Notes: generated by a model not told the origin, from the letters alone. A stretch of DNA of 64,000 bases from Planktothricoides sp. SR001 (GCF_001276715.1 NZ_LIUQ01000029.1:1-64000); one strand, 5' to 3'. Shown: positions 35,363-45,726, numbered from the stretch's first letter. Made by a program: numbers and translations.

Positions 35363-36670
35363 ATGTCAGAAAACAGCATAAATTTTACCGAAGCATCGCA
35401 AATTGCGGATCGGGTAGTTTTTGAGCAAACCGGCAAACATCTCACGGACTTAGAAATCACAATTTTTCGGGGGGCATGGCACAATCAAACCTATGAGGAA
35501 ATGGCCGTGAATACTGACTATACAGCCAGTTACTTACATCGCATTGTCGGACAAAAACTCTGGGAAAGACTCTCCACAGCCTTGGGAGAAAAAGTTGGTA
35601 AAAAAAATTTTAAAACGGCTTTAGAAAGAAAGTTATGCCAAAACAAACAAGCGGCAAATGATGCCGCAAAAATCGATTCGGCTGAAGAAACTTATGTAGA
35701 ACGTCCCCCCCTAGAATCTCGCTGTTATGAAACATTACTCCAACCGGGTTCTCTGATTAGAATTAAAGCCCCAGCGGGCATGGGGAAAACTTTACTCAGT
35801 TTAAGAATGTTGGAAGGCGTTGCTACCCAAAATTACCGCACGGTTTATTTAAATTTAAATCTGGCGGCAGAAACCGAATGTAGTAATTTAGATAAATTTC
35901 TGCAATGGTTCTGCGTGATTGTGGGTAAAAAAATGCGGATTAAAAATCAGTTAGCAGATTATTGGGACGATCGCTATTCTAGTAGTACGGTGAATTGTAC
36001 GGAATACTTTGAACAATATTTATTACCCAGCGAGGACAGTCCCTTAGTCTTATGTTTAGATGAAGTGGAACGGATTTTTCCTTATCATCAAGTAGCAGAA
36101 GGTTTTTTAGGATTGTTGCGAGCTTGGCATGAAGATGCTAAGATTAATGAAACCTGGAAACAATTAAGATTGATGGTGGTTCATGCCACTGAAGTTTATA
36201 TTCCCCTAAATATTAATCAGTCTCCCTTTAATGTGGGGGTGCCGGTGGAATTACCAGAGTTTAAACCTCAGCAAATCCGCGATTTAGCCCGTTGCTATGG
36301 GTTGGAATGGAACCTGAATCAAGTGAATCAATTAATGAAAATGGTCGGGGGTCATCCGCACCTGGTACAACAAGCGCTTTCTCAGTTGCGAATCTATCAG
36401 CAGCTTACCCTGGATCAGTTGTTAGCGGATGCCCCAACGGAGGCGGGAATTTATAGTCATCATCTGCGGGAAAATTTGTTAAGTTTACAAAAACATCCCG
36501 ATTTACTTGAAGCGTTGAAACAAGTGGTTTTTGCGGCCAAACCTGTCCGCTTAGATTCCACGATCGCCTATAAGTTACAAAGTATGGGTTTAGTACAAAT
36601 GCAGGGTAATGATTGCACCCCGCGCTGTGATTTGTATGCTAAATATTTTCGCGATCGCCTAGGAAATTAA
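35363..36670 (+). CDS. vMAP-HTH ATPase (AAA-like STAND protein)
   Basis: Residues 1-92 of the 435-residue product form the same N-terminal helical domain as the NB-ARC protein at 25012 (IFRGAWHNQTYEEMAVN, LWERLSTALGEKVGKKNFKTALE). Then come RPPLESRCYETLLQPGSLIRI, P-loop APAGMGKTLL (136-145), LVLCLDEVERIF (Walker B), LRLMVVHATE (sensor) and VGGHPHLVQQAL. This is the AAA-like (AAA_35) ATPase type. Its stop lies 12 bp before the ATG of the WD40 ATPase, so the two are an operon and may form a hetero-complex. Confidence 0.85.
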   Translation: MSENSINFTEASQIADRVVFEQTGKHLTDLEITIFRGAWHNQTYEEMAVNTDYTASYLHRIVGQKLWERLSTALGEKVGKKNFKTALERKLCQNKQAANDAAKIDSAEETYVERPPLESRCYETLLQPGSLIRIKAPAGMGKTLLSLRMLEGVATQNYRTVYLNLNLAAETECSNLDKFLQWFCVIVGKKMRIKNQLADYWDDRYSSSTVNCTEYFEQYLLPSEDSPLVLCLDEVERIFPYHQVAEGFLGLLRAWHEDAKINETWKQLRLMVVHATEVYIPLNINQSPFNVGVPVELPEFKPQQIRDLARCYGLEWNLNQVNQLMKMVGGHPHLVQQALSQLRIYQQLTLDQLLADAPTEAGIYSHHLRENLLSLQKHPDLLEALKQVVFAAKPVRLDSTIAYKLQSMGLVQMQGNDCTPRCDLYAKYFRDRLGN

Positions 36671-36682
36671 CCACAATTAACC

Positions 36683-39600
36683 ATGAATATCCCCACCCAA
36701 ACCCACTCCTCTGCTACCCCCAATTCAGTTTATCAGGTTGGGGGGAGTTTACCTCCCAATTCCCCCACTTATGTGGTGAGAAAAGCAGATCAAGACCTAT
36801 ATCAACAGTTAAAAGCAGGGCAATTTTGCTATGTGTTTAATTCCCGACAAATGGGCAAATCTAGTTTAAAGGTGAGAACCCTGCAAAAGCTGGTATCGGA
36901 GGAGGTGCTTTGTGCGGCGATTGATTTGACCGTATTAGGGTCAGAAGCGGTGACTTCCGAACAGTGGTATGGGGGTTTTATTAGAACTTTGGTGAAAAAT
37001 TTTCCCGGTCTTTCCCGGAGTTTTAAACTTTTACCTTGGTTGCGCGATCGCGAAGGAATTTTAGCCCCAAATCAGTGGTTAACCCAGTTACTTGAAGAGG
37101 TGATATTTCCGGCATACCCAGGCAAAATTGTGATTTTTGTGGATGAAATCGATCAAAGTTTAAATTTATCCTGGAAAGATGATTTTTTTGCCTGGATTCG
37201 CGCTTGCTATAATCAGCGGGCAGAAAATGCCGATTATCAACGGTTGACCTTTTGCCTGTTGGGTGTAACCACCCCATCAGAGTTAATTAATGATAAGACG
37301 AAAACCCCCTTTAATATTGGCAAAAGTATTGAATTAACTGGTTTTACCTTAGCAGAAGCCCAACCATTAGCCCAAGGTTTTACCGGGCAAGTGCAAAATC
37401 CCCAACAGGTGTTACAAGAAATCTTAAACTGGACGGGGGGGCAACCATTTATGACCCAAAAACTCTGTTTTTTACTGGAACAAAAAACCAACGGCAAACA
37501 GCCCAATGTTGACCAGTTAGTGCAAAAGTTTATTCTGGATCAATGGGAAACTCAGGATGAACCAGAACATATTAAAACCATTCGCGATCGCCTCTTAGTA
37601 AATCCCCACAGATCGGGACGGTTGTTGGGACTATATCAAAAGATATTACAACAAACCAACGATAATTTCAATGGCAAATCTGAGCCAATTTATTATGAAA
37701 ATAACCCGGATATTACGGAGTTACGTTTGACGGGATTAGTCATCAAACAAGGCAATCAAGTCAGAGTTTATAATAAAATCTATCAAGCAGTTTTTCACGA
37801 AAATTGGATTGCTCAAGAATTAGGCAAATTGCGACCTTATGCAGAAGCGATCGCAGCCTGGGAAGCTTCTAACCGTCAAGATCGTTCCCGACTTTTACGG
37901 GGTCAAGCGTTACAAGATGCCCTCAGTTGGGCGGAAAATCAAAGTTTAAGCGATCGCGATTATCAATTCTTAAATGCCAGTCAAGAAGCGGAATTTACCG
38001 AAGAGAAACAAGCCAATAAAATTTTAACCGTTGCCAAGAAAAAAGCCGAACGTATGATTGGCATTGGTTTATTGGGACTGGGAGTAATTTCCCTATCCGC
38101 AATTTTCATCGTCACCAAAGCCATAGCAGAAAAAAATGAGGCCAAAATCCATGAAATTCAAGCCCGCAATTCGGCCTCCGAAGCCTATCAGCGATCGAAT
38201 AATCAACTGGATGCTTTAGTAGATAGTATTCGCGCTGCAAAAACCATCCAGTCCTTAAAGACTTCCCCGGAATTACAACAGCAAACTCTCAATAATTTAG
38301 AACAACCTTTAGCCAAATTACAAGAAATAAATCGCTTAGATAGCCACCAAGGATGGGTGTGGGAAGTGAGTTTTAGTTCTGATGGTAATATGCTACTCAC
38401 CGCGAGTGATGATGGGGAGGCGATCGTCTGGAGTCGGGAGGGGCAAAAATTAGTAACGTTGAAACATCCCGATCGCCTTTATGGGGCAACTTTTTCTCCT
38501 GATAATCGGATGATTGCCACCGCGAGTAAAGATGGTAGAGTGCGCTTATGGACAACCGATGGAAAATTACTCAGAACCTACCAAGGTCATAGTAAATCAG
38601 TTTTTGCCGTGACATTTAGCCCCGATGGTCTATTTTTGGCTTCTGGTGGTGCGGATAATATTATTAACATTTGGTCGGTTAATTTAGTTTCAAGGGATGA
38701 CAAATCAGGGGTTGAAGTTCCGCACCAAATTTTAAGCGGACATCAAAAAGAAGTGACTAATTTAAATTTTAGTCCTGATGGCAGCCTGCTGGTTTCCGCA
38801 AGTTATGATGACACCATTAAACTATGGAAAATTAACCAAAAAAATGATAAAATTGATAAAATTGAGCTATTTAAAACCGTCAAAGCCCATGAAGACGGAG
38901 TGACGGGAGCAATTTTTATTCAAGAAGGTCAGGAGATCGCCTCGGTGGGTGGCGATGGAAACCTAAAATTTTGGAATTTAAAAGGCCAATTACTAAAACC
39001 ACCAATTCGGGCGCATTTTGATGTGATTAATCGAGTCGCATTTTCTCGGGGCAAACTCCCGTTTTTAGCTACAGCAAGTCAAGATAAAACGGTCAAGTTT
39101 TGGAACTTAGACGGGGACTTACTCAACACCTTATCAGGACATAAAGAAAGTGTTTTAACCCTGAGTATTACTCCAGATGGGAAAAATTTGGCCACGGGCA
39201 GTAGCGATCGCACCGTTAAACTGTGGCAGCCGGATATTCGTTTATTAAAAACCTTTAAAAATCCCGATCGCGTCACCTATTCAGTTAGGTTCAATCCTAG
39301 GGGAGACATTTTAGCGGTTAGCAGTCGCCAGCCTACGGTACAATTAATTAATTTTAATCTAGAAAAGTTACAAACTTTAACAGGTCATACAGCTTTAATT
39401 AATTCTATTCGCTTTAGTCCTGATGGTGAAACCATTGCCACGGGGAGTAAAGATAAAACCATTAAACTCTGGAACCTGAATGGGGAATTGCTAAAAACAT
39501 TGGTTGGTCATCAGGATTCAGTCTCCGCTGTCCGGTTTAGTCCCGATGGTCAAATCATTGCTTCTGTGAGTTGGGATCGGACTCTAAAATTGTGGGATTT

Positions 39601-40237
39601 AGACGGCAAAATACTGCAAAATGTTATCGCCCATGATGAGTGGATTTATGGCTTAAATTTTAGCCCCGATGGTCAAATAATTGCCACCGCTAGTAAAGAT
39701 AAAACCGTCAAACTGTGGAATCTCAAAGGGGAGTTATTGGCGACATTAAAGGGTCATATCCATGATGTAAATTCGGTGGCATTTAGTCCCGACGGCCAAA
39801 CAATTGCCACGGCTTCTGATGATACCACGGTAAAATTGTGGCGACTAGATGGCACATTAATTCATACCTTAGAAGGTCATAATAATAAGGTTTTAAGTGT
39901 AGATTTTAGTCGTGATGGTCAGATTATTGCTTCGGCTTCTGACGATAAAACCATTAAACTTTGGCAACCAAATGGACGGCTATTAAAAACCTTAGAAGGA
40001 CATGATAACCGCATTTGGGAATTAAGTTTTCATCCCACAGAACCAATTTTGGCATCGGGCAGTTGGGATCAGACGGTGAAATTCTGGACTTTAGAAGATT
40101 TACCCATTGATGATCCAGGAAAATATGCCGGAGATTCCCAGTTAAATCAACTGTTAAAAATGGGCTGCGATCGCCTGAATGATTACCTGATCAACAGTCT
40201 ACAGGATCCCATTTGTCAAAATGTTTCAGAAAATTAA
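36683..40237 (+). CDS. AAA-like ATPase with membrane segment and 14 WD40 repeats
   Basis: The 1184-residue product starts with the AAA-like domain YQVGGSLPPNSPTYVVR with P-loop NSRQMGKSSL (53-62), IVIFVDEIDQSL (Walker B) and a GGQPFMTQKLC region, to about residue 400. A membrane segment (MIGIGLLGLGVISLSAIFIV, about 456-476) is followed by a short coiled coil. Then come 14 WD40 repeats (about 545-1150) ending in typical KLWNL/KFWTL blades, probably two seven-bladed propellers. Repeats 9-13 are nearly identical, indicating recent expansion. Such proteins are large signalling or STAND-type switches. The stop codon lies inside a 20-bp-stem hairpin. Confidence 0.9.
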   Translation: MNIPTQTHSSATPNSVYQVGGSLPPNSPTYVVRKADQDLYQQLKAGQFCYVFNSRQMGKSSLKVRTLQKLVSEEVLCAAIDLTVLGSEAVTSEQWYGGFIRTLVKNFPGLSRSFKLLPWLRDREGILAPNQWLTQLLEEVIFPAYPGKIVIFVDEIDQSLNLSWKDDFFAWIRACYNQRAENADYQRLTFCLLGVTTPSELINDKTKTPFNIGKSIELTGFTLAEAQPLAQGFTGQVQNPQQVLQEILNWTGGQPFMTQKLCFLLEQKTNGKQPNVDQLVQKFILDQWETQDEPEHIKTIRDRLLVNPHRSGRLLGLYQKILQQTNDNFNGKSEPIYYENNPDITELRLTGLVIKQGNQVRVYNKIYQAVFHENWIAQELGKLRPYAEAIAAWEASNRQDRSRLLRGQALQDALSWAENQSLSDRDYQFLNASQEAEFTEEKQANKILTVAKKKAERMIGIGLLGLGVISLSAIFIVTKAIAEKNEAKIHEIQARNSASEAYQRSNNQLDALVDSIRAAKTIQSLKTSPELQQQTLNNLEQPLAKLQEINRLDSHQGWVWEVSFSSDGNMLLTASDDGEAIVWSREGQKLVTLKHPDRLYGATFSPDNRMIATASKDGRVRLWTTDGKLLRTYQGHSKSVFAVTFSPDGLFLASGGADNIINIWSVNLVSRDDKSGVEVPHQILSGHQKEVTNLNFSPDGSLLVSASYDDTIKLWKINQKNDKIDKIELFKTVKAHEDGVTGAIFIQEGQEIASVGGDGNLKFWNLKGQLLKPPIRAHFDVINRVAFSRGKLPFLATASQDKTVKFWNLDGDLLNTLSGHKESVLTLSITPDGKNLATGSSDRTVKLWQPDIRLLKTFKNPDRVTYSVRFNPRGDILAVSSRQPTVQLINFNLEKLQTLTGHTALINSIRFSPDGETIATGSKDKTIKLWNLNGELLKTLVGHQDSVSAVRFSPDGQIIASVSWDRTLKLWDLDGKILQNVIAHDEWIYGLNFSPDGQIIATASKDKTVKLWNLKGELLATLKGHIHDVNSVAFSPDGQTIATASDDTTVKLWRLDGTLIHTLEGHNNKVLSVDFSRDGQIIASASDDKTIKLWQPNGRLLKTLEGHDNRIWELSFHPTEPILASGSWDQTVKFWTLEDLPIDDPGKYAGDSQLNQLLKMGCDRLNDYLINSLQDPICQNVSEN

Positions 40238-40276
40238 TAGTAGGGTGGGCAAAACCTTGCCCACCCTACTATTAAT
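40233..40276. terminator. 20-bp-stem hairpin overlapping the stop codon
   Basis: attaatagtagggtgggcaa (40233-40252) and its perfect reverse complement (40257-40276) flank a 4-nt loop. The TAA stop (40235-40237) is inside the left arm. It is probably an interspersed repeat serving as terminator. Confidence 0.7.
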
Positions 40277-40631
40277 GTTGGATGAATTTTTGTAAATGGT
40301 GGGCGAAGCATTCCGGCAGATAACATCCGATCAAAATATTAACCTATATACCGGAATGCTTCGCCCTGAACCAGGCAAGGGCGAAGCATTCCGGCATATA
40401 GGTTATGGTTGGGAATATTAAATAGACTGCCGGAATGCTTCGCCCCTACGAAATTTTTACGAAAATTTGTGGTTAAACCAAAAAATGCCCTGTAAATGTA
40501 ATACCGTTTCCAATTAATTATCAAAAATGCAACCATTTTGGGTGCGGGGAAGGATCGCCCCTAATGCTGGATGAATTTTTGTAAATGGTATTAAAATAGA
40601 AAATATCTGCTTAAGATAAAATAATTAACCA
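40277..40631. repeat. Two inverted cgaagcattccgg palindromes
   Basis: Copies at about 40302-40366 and 40378-40448 each start with gcgaagcattccggc and end with gccggaatgcttcgc or its like. Same family as 18691-18940. No ORF. The promoter of the 40632 gene is presumably within 40560-40630. Confidence 0.75.
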
Positions 40632-41135
40632 ATGTTCAAACATCCTAGGGGGCTAGAAATAGCCGAGTATATTTCTTTAGCTGGTGCCGTAACCGGGACA
40701 ATTTTGGCGACAGTTTTTGGCGATTTCACCTACGCAGCATGGCCGATCTGTTTTGCCATATTGTTGAATACGATCAACCGCCGCTATGGTTTAAATCAGA
40801 ATTGGCATTCTCGGCGCACGATCGCCCAATTAGAGGAAAAAATTGCCGCCCTCTCCCTAAAAAATATTGATGCGGCTAAAGTACAATCCCCAGAACAATT
40901 TAACCTGACATCGAATGCTGAGTCGATGAAAGCGATCGCCTCATTAATCGAAGCAGTGCAAAAATTGCGATCGCAGCAACAGCAACTTCATGGAGCGATT
41001 AAACAAATCAAAGATCAACTGAATACTTTAAGTCAACAATTCAAAGACCGACCCGAACTGGAACAAATTGAAAGCTTAACCCAAGTAATTGTAGCGCTTC
41101 AGCAACTTATCGATGATTTTAGAAAAGTGGATTAG
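40632..41135 (+). CDS. Membrane-hairpin/coiled-coil protein A (first of four paralogs)
   Basis: The 167-residue product starts with LEIAEYISLAGAVTGTILA, followed by TYAAWPICFAILLNTINRRY. The same two-helix membrane motif heads the products at 41862, 45727 and 47303. Consensus: L-[ED]-x-x-E-x-[ILV]-S-[IL], then G-[TA], YA-x-x-P, L-x-L-N-x-x-[NH]-R. After it comes a coiled coil with heptads (IAQLEEKIAALSLKN, LIEAVQKLRSQQQQLHGAI) to the end. No enzymatic domain is present, so it may oligomerise with its paralogs. Function unknown. Confidence 0.75.
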   Translation: MFKHPRGLEIAEYISLAGAVTGTILATVFGDFTYAAWPICFAILLNTINRRYGLNQNWHSRRTIAQLEEKIAALSLKNIDAAKVQSPEQFNLTSNAESMKAIASLIEAVQKLRSQQQQLHGAIKQIKDQLNTLSQQFKDRPELEQIESLTQVIVALQQLIDDFRKVD

Positions 41136-41484
41136 TTGTTTGTTGTTTGTTGGAGAAAGGGGAACAGTTATCAGGGAACGGGGAACGGAAGAGAGAGGAG
41201 AGAGAAGAAAGATGCATAGAAGAGAGAGTTTTCATAATTCACCTCTTTCCTGTTCCCTGTTCCCTGTTCCCTGTTCCCTTTTCCCTGTTTGTTGTTTGTT
41301 GGCAAGTTGTTTGTTGTTTGTTGGAGAAAGGGGAACAGTTATCAGGGAACGGGGAACGGAGGAGAGAGGAGAGAGAAGAAAGATGCATAGAAGAGAGAGT
41401 TTTCATAATTCACCTCTTTCCTGTTCCCTGTTCCCTGTTCCCTGTTCCCTGTTCCCTTTTCCCTGTTTGTTGTTTGTTGGCAAG
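41135..41484. repeat. Tandem duplication of about 171 bp
   Basis: Copy 1 (41135-41305) and copy 2 (41306-41484) both run from gttgtttgttgtttgttgg through ggggaacagttatcaggga and ctgttccctgttccct to ggcaag. They differ mainly in the number of ctgttccct units and one base. The open frames across both copies are repeat artefacts. Confidence 0.9.
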
Positions 41485-41861
41485 TTGTTTTGTTATTATT
41501 TTGTTATTTGTCGTTTGTCCTTTGACCGCGAACCGCGAACAAATAACAAATAACCAACAACAAACAACGAACAACGAACAACGAACAACGAACAACGAAC
41601 AACGAACAACGAACAACGAACAACGAACAAATAACAGATAACAGATATAAAAATAAAATGCAGTAACGATCGCCCTGCGCGGTAATGGCACAATAGGTGT
41701 TAAAGAAAATTTGTATTGGCAAAGGCCCAACGAGCGACTTCCTACGGGACGCTATGGGCGTTCGGCAGAGATTGCCGATTTGAGGCTAAACTACCGAGAC
41801 TCACTAGCAGAGACAAGTCTTGGCCATCTATCGTTGATAAGTGAAACATAGAGGAACCCTT
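41485..41861. other. Gap: heptamer array and leader
   Basis: aacaacg/aacaaat heptamers occupy about 41535-41630. The rest (41640-41861) may hold the promoter and leader of the 41862 gene. No gene seen. Confidence 0.6.
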
Positions 41862-44800
41862 ATGAAACAACAGTTGAGTCCATTAGAACTTTTGGAATAT
41901 ATATCCCTCGCTTGTACGGCAGCGGGGACTGTCACCGTGGTACTGCTTTCTCAGCACGTCGGATATGCGATCGGGCCGGGGGCTTTGTCTTTGGTACTCG
42001 GTGCCGCGAACCGCAGAAAATACTCGTCGAGTGGGTCTAATTCCACAGAAGTGGTCAAAATTGACCAAAAACTGTCTGAGGATGTGGCTTCAGTCCGCCA
42101 GGAGATCCAAACTTTACCCAAGTCCTCGGACTATAACAGTTTGAAATCTCAGGTAGAAAATTTAACCGTTTCCGTCGCCGGATTGGAGCAACACAAATCT
42201 GGGGCATTGACCAATGTGGGAGTGGAATTAAACCCCATCCGCCAAGATATTGTGCAGTTACGATCGCAATATGGCAATTTACAAGAGTTTTTCAACGAAT
42301 TGCGCGATCGCGTTGAAGTAACTTGGCAGCAACTACCTCCACCGGACAAAATCGCGCATCTGGAAAACGAACTTAAGCAGATGGACGCGAAGCTGACCCA
42401 ACTGCCTTCTAAGTTGCAAAAGATGACGGGGACAACTTCCGTTGATCTGACCAGCGTCACTGCTGAAATTGAAGCACTCAAGCAACAATTAAACAATATC
42501 GGTCAAGGGGGTGATGTTAATTCCTTGGTGCCAGAATTGGAGCAATTACGACGTCAAGTAGCGGCGTTAGAAAATACCACCGATCGCTTAGTGGTGAATA
42601 GCCAAAATCTGGCGGAAAAAGAAGAGGTGCGTTCGCTATCTATCACTTTACAGGAGTTACAAAAACAGCAAGAACAACTCCAACAAACTGCGGCAAGCGA
42701 TCGCAGCGCTTTATCAGAATTGCGCGATTCCGCAGAGTGGATCGCGTTCGCGAATCGCCTCGAAAACTTGCAAGCACAAATCAACCGAATTGGGGAGCAA
42801 ACTCCCGCCACCGTTCAAACTCAAAATTTGTCGGAATTGCAAGCACTGCAAGATAGATTAGAGCAACTTAGTCACCGTGTGAATCAGCGGATGTCCCTAG
42901 CTGTCGTAGAAGTCAAAGAAGGACAGATCATTGAACTAACTGGGATTGAAACCGCATTAGCCAAAATTGCCGATGCGGTTGCCGAAGTCAAGCAAGAAAT
43001 GGAAATCCGGATGTCTGAGATTTCTGCCTGGGAATTAACCGGAATTCACCAACAACTGCTAGACCAACAGCAAACTTTAATCGCCTTACAGCAAGACTAC
43101 CAAAACCTGCTGGCATCGACTTTAGAAAACCGTAACTGGGATCAATCTTTATCTGATTCTGAATATCAGCAAAAAATTGAAATTCTAGAGCGAGTTTTAG
43201 CCAGTAACACCGAAAGTATCGATCGCATAGAATCATCTCTGGGCAACCATACATTCGGTGAATCAGGAAATACAATTACCCATGAATCTGACTTGTCACG
43301 GGCAGTAGACATCGCCCAAATTGCTATTCTTCAAGGCAGCGTCTCACAATTGGCGGCGAATCTGGACAATTTAGAACAACAAGTCCAATTTTTAGCCAAT
43401 GGGGACAATGTAAACGAGCAAGTACACGATGAAATCCAAGCCCTGAAAGAGCAAATCAACCGCTTAGAAACTTCGGTGAATAATAACGAGATGATCGGAG
43501 GAGAGACAGGGACGGATTTGTATCCAGAAATTAGAATTATCACCCAAGAACTTAAGGAAATCGGTCTGCTCAAAGATACGATTTATCAGTTATCGGGGAA
43601 TGTGGAAATCTTGGATCAACAAGTCCACGATCTGAATATGGGGAATCCGCATAGTATTACCGGAGAACTCCGAGAACAAATTGAGGCGCTGATGGCCAAA
43701 GTTGAGCAACTACCAGAAAACCAAATTCCTGAAGATTTGACGAGTAATTACCAAACCGTTTGCTGGCGTTTAGACCAACTCGAAGCCGGTTATCTATCTT
43801 TAGAAACCCACCTCAAAGAAACTCAGGATGTAAGCAATCGCAACGATCAAGAAATCACCGATCAATTCTTAACCTTAAATGCTCAATTATCTGAATTACA
43901 GCAAGAGATTGATGGCATGGGTCAAAAATTAACTGATTTGGAAAAAGGATTGGAAGAAATTACGGTTTCTGAGTTAGCCGTCACTCGCCAGGATATAGCT
44001 ATACTGCAAGATACAGTCTCGGATTTAGTCACCCGACTAGAACAGGATTTAGACAAGTTCAACGATCGCGAAAAAGTTCAAAAATTGGAACAATCCTTGT
44101 TTACCTTGGAAACAAAACTTAGTCAGGCGATCGCGCAACTCGACGAGCAATTCCAAGCCCTGCAACTGCAAACCAGACAACTAGAAATAGAACAAGCGGA
44201 AACCCAAACCGCCACCAGTCAAATTGACGATCTGATCGGCAACTCCATTGAGCGACAAATGAGTGGCATTAGTCAACTGTTGCAAGATGTTGCCCCATGC
44301 GATTATGAATTAATCTTTGACCGTCCGGCAATTTACGACTGTTTAATCCAGGCGATCGCTAACAGTAATAAGCTGCTGATAATTGTCTGTCCGTGGCTGA
44401 ATCGTGAAATCATCAGCGGTCTGTTGGATGAATTTGAAGCTTTCCTAGAACGCAATGGTCAATTAAAAATTGGTTGGGGTCATCTGGCAGATATTAATGA
44501 GGGAGAATTTCCGCTGTTAGTTCAGCAGCAATGGCATACCGAAAATCTCACCACCCGTCGCCAATCTTATGATGCCCTAAATGACTTAGAAGCCCTGCGG
44601 GAAAAATATCCTAATCAACTGGAATATAAGGTACTGGGAACCCATGAAAACTTTTTAGTTGCTGATGAGAAAATGGCCTTAATTTCCAGTCATCATTTTC
44701 TCAGTAGCGATCGCGATATTCCCGAACGAGAAGTTGCCGTGAAAACTTCTTCGCTGAAGATTATTCACGGGTTAATCGATCGGTTCACCGATTCGGTGTT

Positions 44801-45611
44801 ACGACCGGGAAATGCGGAGGCTTATTACAACCGAGGGTTTGAACGGCTAGAAATTGGCGATTATGCTGGGGCAATGGCGGATTATGATGCCTCCCTAGCC
44901 CTCAACCCTGATCGCGCCACCAGCTACAATAACCGGGGATTGACAAAATATCATACGGGCAATCTTCCTGGCGCGATCGCGGATTATAGCAAGGCGATAG
45001 AACTGGATCCCGATGAACCCGTGACTTATTTTAACCGGGCTGTTGCCTACTATAAAATCGGCGACTATCGCCATAGCATCACCGATTATACTCAGGTGAT
45101 TCAGCGGCAAGATGGGATTCGGATTTCGGCGGAAAATACCGGCGCTTATTTCCAACGAGCGGAAGCGTATCGTCAGTTAGGGGAATATGAAAGTGCCATT
45201 TTGGATTACACAATGGCCATTCGTTTAGCCCCGAACGATCCCGTCGCGTATAACAATCGCGGGTTAGCCCGGTATAACCAGGGAGACTATCTGGGTAGCA
45301 TTGAGGATTACAGCGAAACCTTAACCCTGAACCCCAATGATGCGGTGGCGTATTCTAATCGCGGCGTTTCCCGGCTAAAAACTGGCGATTATGGTGGAGC
45401 CGTGGCAGATTTCGACAGCGCGATCGCCCTGAAACCGGATTATGCCAGTGCATACAATAATCGGGGGTTGGCGCGATTTGAAATGGGCGATCGCACCGAG
45501 GCGATCGCTGACTTAAAACAGGCAGCGGAATTATTTGCTGCCCAAGGAAATATCCCCAGCCAGCAACAAGCCTTAGACTCCTTGAAGCGACTCGGTTGCG
45601 AAGAAGGATAA
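41862..45611 (+). CDS. Membrane-hairpin/coiled-coil protein B with PLD-like and TPR domains
   Basis: 1249 residues from ATG at 41862, which has agagg seven bases upstream. The GTG at 41841 is less likely. Residues about 8-55 are the shared membrane hairpin (LELLEYISLACTAAGTV...YAIGPGALSLVLGAANRRK). Residues about 60-810 are long coiled coil. About 812-980 is a phospholipase-D-superfamily-like region: LLIIVCPWLNREII, LKIGWGHL, GTHENFLVADEKMALISSHH. This last resembles the HxKxxxxD box, but the Lys is replaced by Asn. About 985-1240 holds seven TPR repeats (YYNRGFERLEIGDYAGAMAD). Likely a membrane-tethered scaffold with a degenerate or atypical PLD module. Function unknown. Confidence 0.8.
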   Translation: MKQQLSPLELLEYISLACTAAGTVTVVLLSQHVGYAIGPGALSLVLGAANRRKYSSSGSNSTEVVKIDQKLSEDVASVRQEIQTLPKSSDYNSLKSQVENLTVSVAGLEQHKSGALTNVGVELNPIRQDIVQLRSQYGNLQEFFNELRDRVEVTWQQLPPPDKIAHLENELKQMDAKLTQLPSKLQKMTGTTSVDLTSVTAEIEALKQQLNNIGQGGDVNSLVPELEQLRRQVAALENTTDRLVVNSQNLAEKEEVRSLSITLQELQKQQEQLQQTAASDRSALSELRDSAEWIAFANRLENLQAQINRIGEQTPATVQTQNLSELQALQDRLEQLSHRVNQRMSLAVVEVKEGQIIELTGIETALAKIADAVAEVKQEMEIRMSEISAWELTGIHQQLLDQQQTLIALQQDYQNLLASTLENRNWDQSLSDSEYQQKIEILERVLASNTESIDRIESSLGNHTFGESGNTITHESDLSRAVDIAQIAILQGSVSQLAANLDNLEQQVQFLANGDNVNEQVHDEIQALKEQINRLETSVNNNEMIGGETGTDLYPEIRIITQELKEIGLLKDTIYQLSGNVEILDQQVHDLNMGNPHSITGELREQIEALMAKVEQLPENQIPEDLTSNYQTVCWRLDQLEAGYLSLETHLKETQDVSNRNDQEITDQFLTLNAQLSELQQEIDGMGQKLTDLEKGLEEITVSELAVTRQDIAILQDTVSDLVTRLEQDLDKFNDREKVQKLEQSLFTLETKLSQAIAQLDEQFQALQLQTRQLEIEQAETQTATSQIDDLIGNSIERQMSGISQLLQDVAPCDYELIFDRPAIYDCLIQAIANSNKLLIIVCPWLNREIISGLLDEFEAFLERNGQLKIGWGHLADINEGEFPLLVQQQWHTENLTTRRQSYDALNDLEALREKYPNQLEYKVLGTHENFLVADEKMALISSHHFLSSDRDIPEREVAVKTSSLKIIHGLIDRFTDSVLRPGNAEAYYNRGFERLEIGDYAGAMADYDASLALNPDRATSYNNRGLTKYHTGNLPGAIADYSKAIELDPDEPVTYFNRAVAYYKIGDYRHSITDYTQVIQRQDGIRISAENTGAYFQRAEAYRQLGEYESAILDYTMAIRLAPNDPVAYNNRGLARYNQGDYLGSIEDYSETLTLNPNDAVAYSNRGVSRLKTGDYGGAVADFDSAIALKPDYASAYNNRGLARFEMGDRTEAIADLKQAAELFAAQGNIPSQQQALDSLKRLGCEEG

Positions 45612-45726
45612 ATTGCTTCTTGTCCTTGGTCAGAAAGTCCTCAGTAGGTTGGGTTGAGGTCACGAAACCCAACCTACTAATTAATTTAATTGTGAATTAT
45701 CAGATCAATTATCAAATCATAGAATC
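45612..45726. repeat. Short gap with gtaggttgggtt palindrome
   Basis: gtaggttgggtt (45643-45654) and aacccaacctac (45667-45678) form a hairpin of the 12980 family. Confidence 0.8.

Noticed and set aside
41113-41722. Several ORFs of 65-164 residues in both strands
   Set aside because: They translate the tandem ctgttccct and aacaacg repeats and have highly repetitive products.
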